A DNA stretch of 64,000 nt from Nocardia vulneris (lineage in GTDB: Bacteria; Actinomycetota; Actinomycetes; Mycobacteriales; Mycobacteriaceae), in NCBI RefSeq assembly GCF_001613425.1, contig NZ_BDCI01000001.1:452526-516525 (forward strand), in the 5' to 3' direction. Below, one piece after another: positions 27,633 through 34,584 of the stretch. The position numbers were made by a program, and so were the translations under genes. A model generated the notes under the pieces. That model was not told the DNA's origin, ran no database searches, and saw only the letters and a program-made list of their open reading frames with translations. Position 1 is the first letter of the stretch, and every line of letters begins with the position of its first letter.

Positions 27633-28361
27633 TCAGGCCTCCGAATCCTGTTGCAGTACCGAGGTTTGCGCGGGATCGGGGGCGGCCATGCGCTGCTCGC
27701 GCGCGACTTCCAGTCCGGCCAGGGTGGCCGGGCCCGCCGCGCCGTCGAGCACGCCGGGCCGCTCGTCCGGGAAGCCGGCGAGGATGCGCGCGGTCTCCTT
27801 GAACGTGCACAGCGGCGCGCCCCGGGTCGGCGTCACCTGCTGACCCGCGCGCAACGCGTCGACGAGGGCCTGCGCCGATTCGGGGGTCTGGTTGTCGAAG
27901 AACTCCCAGTTGATCATGATCACCGGGGCGAAATCGCAGGCCGCGTTGCACTCGACGTGCTCGAGGGTGATCTTGCCGTCCGCGGTGGTGTCGCCGTGCG
28001 CGATACCGAGATGCCGTTCGAGCGCGGCGAGAATAGCGTCGCCGCCCATCACCGCGCACAGCGTGTTCGTGCACACGCCGACGTGGTAGTCGCCGGTCGG
28101 GGTGCGCCGGTACATCGAATAGAAGGTGGCGACGGCGGTGACCTCGGCGCCGGTCAGACCCAGCTGGTCGGCACAGAAGTCGATGCCGGTGCCGGTGACG
28201 CAGCCTTCCTCGGCCTGCACCAGATGCAGCAGCGGCAGCAGGGCCGAGCGCGGCTCCGGATAGCGGGCGATGATCTGTTTGGCGTCGAGTTCGAGCCGCT
28301 CGCGAATGAACGGCTGGAACGGTTCGGGCCGCGTGCTGAGCTTCAACAGAATTTCCGTCAT
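27633..28361 (-). CDS. nuoE: NADH-quinone oxidoreductase subunit E
   Basis: A 242-residue [2Fe-2S] subunit (cluster N1a). The four ligands are the CTNTLC pair (Cx4C) and [11 protein letters not shown] (Cx3C). The preceding [18 protein letters not shown] and following [20 protein letters not shown] are typical. A C-terminal tail of about 50 residues after [20 protein letters not shown] is long relative to E. coli but usual in actinobacteria. It overlaps nuoD by 4 bp (28358-28361). Confidence 0.97.
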   Translation of the reverse strand: MTEILLKLSTRPEPFQPFIRERLELDAKQIIARYPEPRSALLPLLHLVQAEEGCVTGTGIDFCADQLGLTGAEVTAVATFYSMYRRTPTGDYHVGVCTNTLCAVMGGDAILAALERHLGIAHGDTTADGKITLEHVECNAACDFAPVIMINWEFFDNQTPESAQALVDALRAGQQVTPTRGAPLCTFKETARILAGFPDERPGVLDGAAGPATLAGLEVAREQRMAAPDPAQTSVLQQDSEA

Positions 28362-29737
28362 CGGTCTACTCCGCCCATCACGGGGTCGATGCTGGCGACC
28401 GACGCGATGACGTCGGCGACCATGCCGCCCTCACACGTCGCCGCCACCGCTTGCAGATTGGTGAACGAGGGATCGCGGTAGTGCACCCGGAACGGCCGGG
28501 TGCCGCCGTCGCTGACCATGTGCACGCCGAGTTCGCCGCGCGGCGATTCGACGGCGGTGTACACCTGACCCGCCGGCACCCGGATGCCCTCGGTGACCAG
28601 CTTGAAATGGTGGATCAGGCCCTCCATCGAGCTGCCCATGATCTTGCTGATGTGCTTGGGCGAATTGCCGAGTCCGTCCGGGCCGATCTGCAGATCGGCC
28701 GGCCAGGCGATCTTCTTGTCGTCCACCATCACCGGGCCGGGCCGCAGCTTGTCCAGGCACTGCTCGACGATCTTGAGTGACTCCTTCATCTCGTCCACCC
28801 GGATCACGTAGCGGCCGTAGCAGTCACAGCCCGTGGTGGTGGGGATGTCGAATTCGTAGTTCTCGTAGCCGCAGTAGGGCTGGGCCTTGCGCAGGTCGTG
28901 CGGCAGGCCGGTGGCGCGCAGCACCGGACCGGTGATCCCCAGCGCCATGCAGCCCTGCAGGTCGAGGTAGCCGATGTCCTGGGTGCGGGCCTTCCAGATC
29001 GGGTTGGCGGTGAGCAGCTGCTCCATGTCGCGCAACCGTTTCGGCATGAGCGCCAGCAGTTCCCGGACCTTGGTCACACCGTCGTCGGGCAGATCCTGGG
29101 CCAGGCCGCCGGGCCGGATGTAGGCGTGGTTCATCCGCAGGCCGGTGATCGTCTCGAAGACGTCGAGGATCAGTTCGCGTTCCCGGAAACCGAACAGCAT
29201 CGGGGTCAGCGCGCCCAGTTCCATGCCGCCGGTGGCCAGCGCCACCAGGTGCGAGGAGATGCGGTTCAGTTCCATCAGCATGACGCGAATGATGTTGACC
29301 CGCTCCGGGATCGCGTCGGTGATGTCGAGCAGCTTCTCCACCCCGAGGCAGTACGCGGTCTCGTTGAAGAACGGGGACAGGTAGTCCATCCGGGTGACGA
29401 AGGTGACGCCCTGGGTCCAGTTGCGGAATTCCAGGTTCTTCTCGATGCCGGTGTGCAGATAGCCGATGCCGCAGCGGGCCTCGGTGACGGTCTCGCCCTC
29501 GATCTCCAGGATCAAACGCAGCACGCCGTGCGTGGACGGGTGCTGCGGGCCCATGTTGACGACGATGCGTTCCTCGCCGGCGCCGCGCAGCGAGTCGGCG
29601 ACCTCTTCCCAGTCCTGTCCGGCGACGGTGACGACGGTGGGTTCGGGCCCGGCGTCACGGGGATCGAGCTCGGTCTCGTGCGCCCCCTCCGTCACCTGGC
29701 CGCTACTGCGCACGGAATCGTTGTGCGATGCAGTCAT
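28358..29737 (-). CDS. nuoD: NADH-quinone oxidoreductase subunit D
   Basis: A 459-residue 49-kDa-type subunit that lines the quinone pocket. Key stretches are [20 protein letters not shown] (quinone-site His), [40 protein letters not shown] and [12 protein letters not shown] at the C-terminus. The first about 45 residues ([20 protein letters not shown] and on) are a polar extension before the conserved domain, resembling the nuoG N-terminal tag. The ATG at 29737 shares a base with the nuoC TGA (TGATG). Confidence 0.97.
   Translation of the reverse strand: MTASHNDSVRSSGQVTEGAHETELDPRDAGPEPTVVTVAGQDWEEVADSLRGAGEERIVVNMGPQHPSTHGVLRLILEIEGETVTEARCGIGYLHTGIEKNLEFRNWTQGVTFVTRMDYLSPFFNETAYCLGVEKLLDITDAIPERVNIIRVMLMELNRISSHLVALATGGMELGALTPMLFGFRERELILDVFETITGLRMNHAYIRPGGLAQDLPDDGVTKVRELLALMPKRLRDMEQLLTANPIWKARTQDIGYLDLQGCMALGITGPVLRATGLPHDLRKAQPYCGYENYEFDIPTTTGCDCYGRYVIRVDEMKESLKIVEQCLDKLRPGPVMVDDKKIAWPADLQIGPDGLGNSPKHISKIMGSSMEGLIHHFKLVTEGIRVPAGQVYTAVESPRGELGVHMVSDGGTRPFRVHYRDPSFTNLQAVAATCEGGMVADVIASVASIDPVMGGVDR
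29700..29737 (-). repeat. nuoD N-terminal segment related to the nuoG tag
   Basis: The first codons of nuoD ([13 protein letters not shown]) resemble those of nuoG ([13 protein letters not shown]). On the plus strand the two starts share GATGCAGTCAT, preceded by a small inverted repeat (CGCAC...GTGCG here, ATCAC...GTGAT in nuoG). Confidence 0.6.
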
Positions 29738-30507
29738 CAGTTGTACGCCCTCCGCTCGTCGGGCGGCGGTATCCGCGCGCCCTTGTACTCGACCGGGATC
29801 CCGCCGAGCGGGTAGTCCTTGCGCTGGGGGTGACCGCGCCAGTCGTCGGGCATCAGAATTCGAGTGAGCGAGGGGTGCCCGTCGAAGAGGATGCCGAAGA
29901 AGTCGTAGGTTTCCCGCTCGTGCCAGTCGGTGGTCGGATACGCCTCGTACAGCGACGGGATGTGCGGGTCGGCGTCGGGCGCGGCCACTTCCACGCGCAG
30001 GCGCCGGTTGTGCGTGATCGACATGAGCGGGTACACGGCGTGCAGTTCGCGGTCGGCGTCTTCGGGATAGTGCACCCCGCTGACGCCGAGGCACAGCTCG
30101 AAACGCAGTGTGGCCGTGTCGCGTAACGCGCGCGCGACGACAACGAGATGTTCGCGCCGCACGTGCAGGGTGAGTTCGCCGCGGAAGACGACGATCTTCT
30201 CCAGCGCCGTCTCCAACCGCAGGCCGCCCTGGTCGAGCACGGTGCGCAGCGCGTCGACGATCTCGTCGAAGTAGCCGCCGTAGGGCTGGGGCGAACTGCC
30301 CGGCAGGCTGACCGGGCGGACGAGCCCGCCGTAGCCGGAGGTGTCGCCGGTACCGCGCACGCCGAACATGCCGTGCCGGGTGCCGATCACCTCGTCGGGT
30401 TGTTCCGGGATCGGTCGCGTGCCTTCCGGGCCCGCCGTCGCCGCGGCATCGATCTCGTCGTGCGCGGCGGTGGTGGTGTTGTTGTTGTCGGGGGAGTCGA
30501 AAGTCAT
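29737..30507 (-). CDS. nuoC: NADH-quinone oxidoreductase subunit C
   Basis: A 256-residue 30-kDa-type subunit. Conserved stretches are [80 protein letters not shown] and [20 protein letters not shown]. The N-terminal about 60 residues are polar and Asn/Thr-rich ([15 protein letters not shown]), not conserved in the family. The start overlaps nuoB by 4 bp (ATGA). NuoC and NuoD are separate here, unlike the fused NuoCD of E. coli. Confidence 0.97.
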   Translation of the reverse strand: MTFDSPDNNNTTTAAHDEIDAAATAGPEGTRPIPEQPDEVIGTRHGMFGVRGTGDTSGYGGLVRPVSLPGSSPQPYGGYFDEIVDALRTVLDQGGLRLETALEKIVVFRGELTLHVRREHLVVVARALRDTATLRFELCLGVSGVHYPEDADRELHAVYPLMSITHNRRLRVEVAAPDADPHIPSLYEAYPTTDWHERETYDFFGILFDGHPSLTRILMPDDWRGHPQRKDYPLGGIPVEYKGARIPPPDERRAYN

Positions 30508-31058
30508 CGCAGCAGCCCCTCCATCCGAATGGTGGGCGTCGAGGCCAAGGCCGCCTGCTCGGCGGCGCGCACGGCCTCTTCCCGGTTGACCCCGAGCGGC
30601 ATCTCCTGGATCTTGGCGTGCAGCGTCAGGATCGCGTTCAACAGCATCTCCGGCCGCGGCGGGCAGCCGGGCAGGTAGATGTCGACCGGTACCACGTGAT
30701 CGACGCCCTGCACGATGGCGTAGTTGTTGAACATCCCGCCCGACGACGCGCAAACACCCATGGCAAGAACCCATTTCGGCTCGGTCATCTGGTCGTAGAC
30801 CTGTCGCAGCACCGGCGCCATCTTGTTGCTGACCCGGCCCGCGACGATCATCAGATCGGCCTGCCGCGGCGAGGCGCGGAACGCCTCCATGCCGAAGCGG
30901 GCAATGTCGAAACGGCCTGCGCCCGTGGCCATCATCTCGATGGCACAGCAGGCCAGACCGAAGGTGGCGGGCCACAGCGAGCCCTTACGCAGATATCCGG
31001 CGAAATCTTCGACCGTGCTCAGCAGAAAGCCGCTGGGCAGTTTTTCCTCGAGACCCAT
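30504..31058 (-). CDS. nuoB: NADH-quinone oxidoreductase subunit B
   Basis: A 184-residue subunit that holds cluster N2, the last Fe-S centre before quinone. The ligands are in [20 protein letters not shown] (adjacent Cys pair), [20 protein letters not shown] and [20 protein letters not shown]. It has the usual length. There is a 50-bp gap to nuoA, the largest intergenic space in the operon. Confidence 0.98.
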   Translation of the reverse strand: MGLEEKLPSGFLLSTVEDFAGYLRKGSLWPATFGLACCAIEMMATGAGRFDIARFGMEAFRASPRQADLMIVAGRVSNKMAPVLRQVYDQMTEPKWVLAMGVCASSGGMFNNYAIVQGVDHVVPVDIYLPGCPPRPEMLLNAILTLHAKIQEMPLGVNREEAVRAAEQAALASTPTIRMEGLLR

Positions 31059-31108
31059 ATCCGACTAACCTTCACTTCCACTCGTCGCCCGAACACGCTG
31101 TGCGGCAG

Positions 31109-31489
31109 TCAGTCCCAACTGAGCCCGCCGCGTCGCCATTCGTAGGCGTAGGCCACGGACACGTTGAAGATGAACAGCGCCATCGCGGCGAGACCGAAGA
31201 GACCGAGTGCATCGAAGTGGACTGCCCACGGGTAGAGGAACACGATCTCGATGTCGAAGATGATGAACAGCATGGCGGTGAGGTAGTACTTCACCGGAAA
31301 GCGTTGACCTGTAACGTTTCCCGGGCCACCGGCCACGGCGTGCGGGGTCGGTTCGATACCGCACTCGTAGGCCTCGAGTTTGGCCCGGTTGTACCGCTTC
31401 GGGCCGACGAGGGCCGCCATGATGATGGTGAACACCGCGAACGCCGCAGCGACCGCGCCTAGTACAAGAGTCGGCATTTCGATATTCAC
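31109..31489 (-). CDS. nuoA: NADH-quinone oxidoreductase subunit A
   Basis: A 126-residue membrane subunit and first gene of the nuo operon. Three helices and the conserved loop KLEAYECGIEPTPHAVAGGP are present (the Cys of AYECG is universal), then RFPVKYYLTAMLFIIFDIEI and VFLYPWAVHFDALGLFGLAA. The GTG at 31489 (VNIEMPTLVLGA) is chosen because it aligns with the MNVYIPILVLA start I recall for mycobacterial NuoA and follows a purine-rich GGGAGAGGGCAG; the open frame to 31660 lacks family sequence. Confidence 0.96.
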   Translation of the reverse strand: MNIEMPTLVLGAVAAAFAVFTIIMAALVGPKRYNRAKLEAYECGIEPTPHAVAGGPGNVTGQRFPVKYYLTAMLFIIFDIEIVFLYPWAVHFDALGLFGLAAMALFIFNVSVAYAYEWRRGGLSWD

Positions 31490-32038
31490 GACTGCCCTCT
31501 CCCTTGGTGTGAGCCGGCCCCTTCCTGGTGGGCTGGAGCCTGCGGGTGGGCCGCCCGTTAGCCGGACGGCAGCTTCCGAGGCGGGCTGACGTCGTTGTCC
31601 GCCTCGGCCAGACTCGCCCCATGGCCTGCTCGGCGCGGGGTGATGGCTGTGCCCGCGCACCTGTGAGCTAGGGCACAGCCTACAACCGATATGTCTGGGT
31701 GCCGCAGCTTTGACTGCTGCGTTTGATCTAATTCGTGACGCGGATTTATGACTGAAACGGTGGTAATCGCAAGGGCTGTCACGTGACGTTGGTCGACCGG
31801 TCAGTCGGTGTCGTGAAAAACCGCTCCTCGGAGCAGGTTTCGGGTGATGGCCAGGGCTTTGCTCTTAGGTGAGCCTCACCGCAATATCCATCGCTCCGCC
31901 GGACTTGAACGGGAGGCCGATAAGCGACGTCAGCGATAAGTCCGCAACCGGAAGTCGTCTTACGTAGCGGCAGACCGAATTTCGATTAATGCAGGCTGTG
32001 CATCAATGCCTGCGCTGAAAGTGGTACGGCGGAACCGC
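31490..32038. promoter_or_regulatory. Long nuo upstream region
   Basis: About 550 bp between the response-regulator gene and nuoA without a supportable gene. It is less GC-rich in the part 31700-32000 and contains palindromes GTCACGTGAC (31778-31787) and GGTCGACC (31791-31798), plus an IdeR-like box at 31865-31883. It is presumably the nuo promoter region; no -10/-35 pair could be called with confidence. Confidence 0.5.
31865..31883. promoter_or_regulatory. Possible IdeR/DtxR-type iron box
   Basis: TTAGGTGAGCCTCACCGCA agrees with the mycobacterial IdeR consensus (TWAGGTWAGSCTWACCTWA) at about 15 of 19 positions by eye. The left half and centre are good; the right end is poor. It lies 376 bp upstream of nuoA. 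Confidence 0.35.
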
Positions 32039-32434
32039 TCAGGCTGCCGAACGGTTGCGCAGCAGTCCGACCACGGCCTCGGTCAGCCGGATCGGGTCGA
32101 TCGGATGCGAGACCGCCGCCTCGGCGCGCGACCAATTGGCCAGCCAGGCATCGTCGGGCCGACCGGTGAGCACGAGCACCGGTGGGCAGTGCTCGATTTC
32201 GTCCTTGAGTTGCTTGGCGATGCCCAGCCCGCCGGTCGGGGTGGACTCGCCGTCGAGGATGACGAGATCGATGCCGCCGGCGTCCATGTGCTGGATCACC
32301 ACGGGGCCGGTGGCCACTTCGAGGTAGTCCAACACCGGTAGCTCGGGATGCGGCCGTTTACCCAACGCCAGGATCACCTGGCGCCGCGTATCGGCGTCGT
32401 TGCTGTACACGAGGACCCGCAGTGAGTCGGCCAC
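32039..32434 (-). CDS. Single-domain response regulator upstream of nuo
   Basis: A 131-residue receiver-only protein. The fold signs are LRVLVYSNDADTRRQVILAL, the phosphoacceptor strand GGIDLVILDGE, and the switch strand PPVLVLTGRPDD. The usual Lys near the end is replaced by His (AVSHPIDPIRLTEAV), and only one acidic residue of the N-terminal pair is clear, so phosphorylation chemistry may be atypical. No output domain is attached. As I recall, M. tuberculosis has a response regulator (Rv3143) just upstream of nuoA, so this is probably its counterpart. It shares strand with nuo and is divergent from the FHA operon. Confidence 0.8.
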   Translation of the reverse strand: MADSLRVLVYSNDADTRRQVILALGKRPHPELPVLDYLEVATGPVVIQHMDAGGIDLVILDGESTPTGGLGIAKQLKDEIEHCPPVLVLTGRPDDAWLANWSRAEAAVSHPIDPIRLTEAVVGLLRNRSAA

Positions 32435-32594
32435 GACCGCATGCTACTTCCGCCGAGCCCACCCCCGTGGCATCTTCGATCAGATCCGGGGTTTCTCGCG
32501 CGTCGTACGGCCCGCGCCGCGCGTCGCCGGGAGTGCTTGCGCCCGCAGGGTAATCGCAAGTTGTCCATAAGAATCGGCCGGTAGCATCCCCGCA

Positions 32595-34136
32595 ATGCGG
32601 GGCGATCTCACACAGGTCCTCGTCGATACCGACGTGTGGACCGATGACATGCTGAACAGTGCCGGGATACCGGTGATCGATGTGCCGTTCGTGACGATCG
32701 GCAGTGGGATCGGCTCGTTCGTCACCTACGACACGTTGCGCATCTTCGGCGTACCCGCCCAGGCGATGGCCGTGCTCGGCCCGCAGCAGCATCCGTGGTC
32801 CTCCTATGAATACCTCACCCGGGTCTCGCAGATCCCGCGCGGCGAGCGACTGCGTAGCGACTCCGCGTCCGAGCCGGACAACATGTGGGGCTTTCCCTCG
32901 TACGCGGTGCGTGAGGCGATCGCGGACAAGTCGATCAAGCCGCTGTGGAATGTGTTCGTGGAGCCCATCTTCGCGAACTATTACACGCCGCGGGCCGGGC
33001 AGGCGTTCGTGGGGATGGAACGCGAATTCCATCGCATCGGGTACGCGAGTTCGTTGCATCGCGGGCATGTTCGCATGGTGCGCAAACGGCACGGCGGCGG
33101 CTATTTCACGATCCTCACCCCGCCCGCGGATTCCACGCCGACCAAACGGATCGCGTTCCGCAGCACCTATGTGCATGTGGCCGTGGGATATCCCGGGCTC
33201 AAGCTGCTGCCCGATCTCCAGGAATATCGCGAGACCCATCGCGATCCCACCCGCGTGGTCAACGCCTACGAGCCGCACGAGCACGTCTACCAGGCGTTGC
33301 AGCGCCGACCGGGGACGGTGCTGATCCGCGGTAGCGGGATCGTCGCGAGCCGGGTGCTGCAGCGGCTCATCGACGATCGCGACCGGCTGAACCTGAACAC
33401 GCAGATCCTGCATCTGTTCCGGACCTACGTCGCCAAAGCGCACGGCAAGAATGTGTTCAACCGGCGCCCCGGCTCGCACGGCTGGGCATATCAGGGGTTC
33501 AACTATCCGAAATCGGTGTGGGGCGGGCAGCTCAAACAGAATATCCGCAACCTGCAAGGCGAACAGCGGGCCGAGGCCTACAAGGAGATCTCGGGAACCA
33601 ACACCCCGATCCGGAATTCGTGGCAGAAACAGTTGCGGCGCGGCCGGGCCGAAGGGTGGTATCAGGTGATGGCCGGGACCATGCGCGCCCCGCGGCCCGC
33701 GGAGGGACGTCAGGGTGTGGTCGCGACGATCCTGCCGGACGTGACTGCCGAATTGCCAGTGCCGCCGCCGACCCAACCGTTCGACACGACGGTCGATTAC
33801 ATCATCGACTGCACCGGGCTCGAAGCGGATATCCGGGAACATCGCCTGCTCGCCGATCTGCTCGAGCACACCGGGGCCGGGCGGAATCCGGTCGGGCGGT
33901 TGGACGTCGACACCACCTTCGAGTTGATCGGCACCCGAAGTGGCACCGGACGCATCTATGCATCCGGTAGCGCGACACTGGGCGGGCCGTTCATCGGCGT
34001 CGACACGTTCCTCGGGTTGCAGATCGCCGCACAGGAGATCGCCGACGATCTTGCGGCGCTGGGGTTCTGCCGCCGGATGGGTCCGCTGCGCTCGACGAGC
34101 CAGTGGTGGTCATGGGTTACGAACAAGAAGATCTGA
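32595..34136 (+). CDS. Rossmann-fold oxidoreductase-like protein of the FHA operon
   Basis: A 513-residue protein. Two nucleotide-binding-type motifs are visible: VPFVTIGSGIGSFVTYDTLR (GSGIGS at 36-41) and TVLIRGSGIVASRVLQRLID (GSGI at 246-249). The C-terminal GRIYASGSATLGGPFIGVDT followed by FLGLQIAAQEIADDL resembles the closing FAD-contact helix of flavoprotein oxidoreductases. The order FAD motif, insertion, second Rossmann motif, FAD helix suits an FAD/NAD(P)-dependent enzyme, but I do not recognise the subfamily. It has no signal peptide. It is the first gene of a three-gene operon: a 4-bp gap separates it from the membrane protein, which overlaps the FHA gene. Confidence 0.7.
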   Translation: MRGDLTQVLVDTDVWTDDMLNSAGIPVIDVPFVTIGSGIGSFVTYDTLRIFGVPAQAMAVLGPQQHPWSSYEYLTRVSQIPRGERLRSDSASEPDNMWGFPSYAVREAIADKSIKPLWNVFVEPIFANYYTPRAGQAFVGMEREFHRIGYASSLHRGHVRMVRKRHGGGYFTILTPPADSTPTKRIAFRSTYVHVAVGYPGLKLLPDLQEYRETHRDPTRVVNAYEPHEHVYQALQRRPGTVLIRGSGIVASRVLQRLIDDRDRLNLNTQILHLFRTYVAKAHGKNVFNRRPGSHGWAYQGFNYPKSVWGGQLKQNIRNLQGEQRAEAYKEISGTNTPIRNSWQKQLRRGRAEGWYQVMAGTMRAPRPAEGRQGVVATILPDVTAELPVPPPTQPFDTTVDYIIDCTGLEADIREHRLLADLLEHTGAGRNPVGRLDVDTTFELIGTRSGTGRIYASGSATLGGPFIGVDTFLGLQIAAQEIADDLAALGFCRRMGPLRSTSQWWSWVTNKKI

Positions 34137-34140
34137 GCTG

Positions 34141-34584
34141 ATGCTGCCAACCTTGAACGGGCGAATCCAGACCCGTGTGCTCGCGCTGAGTGTGATCGGC
34201 GCCTTCGTCGCCCTGCTCATCACGCCACTGCTGCCGACCGGTTCGCTGAGCCTGGGCCAGGCCTATCGGGTGACGCTGTCGGTGCTGCTCGCCACCGTTC
34301 TGGTCGGCGTGCTGTGGGAGTTGCTCTACCATTTCTTGCAACAGTTCCGCTGGGAAAAGGACTGGCCGACGCTGTTCGGCTTCCTGACCGTGATCAACGA
34401 GGGGGCACTCATGTGGGTGCTCGTAGACCACACCACCATCGTGCTCCCCGAGCACCTGCACCCCTCGCTCACCGCGTTCCTCATCCAGTTCGTCCTCACC
34501 TGGATGGTGTTCTGGCTCATCGTGAACGGGCCGCTGCGGGTGCCGTTCCATCGTTGGCGATTCCAAGGTGGCAGGTTCCTGTGA
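34141..34584 (+). CDS. Small membrane protein of the FHA operon
   Basis: A 147-residue protein with four predicted membrane helices: VLALSVIGAFVALLITPLLP, YRVTLSVLLATVLVGVLWEL, LFGFLTVINEGALMWVLVD and LTAFLIQFVLTWMVFWLIV. Conserved-looking polar positions are WELLYHFLQQFRWEKDWPTL and the cytosolic C-terminus RVPFHRWRFQGGRFL. I do not recognise a family. It overlaps the FHA gene by 4 bp (GTGA), so the two should be produced in fixed ratio; it could anchor the FHA protein or the oxidoreductase to the membrane. Confidence 0.8.
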   Translation: MLPTLNGRIQTRVLALSVIGAFVALLITPLLPTGSLSLGQAYRVTLSVLLATVLVGVLWELLYHFLQQFRWEKDWPTLFGFLTVINEGALMWVLVDHTTIVLPEHLHPSLTAFLIQFVLTWMVFWLIVNGPLRVPFHRWRFQGGRFL

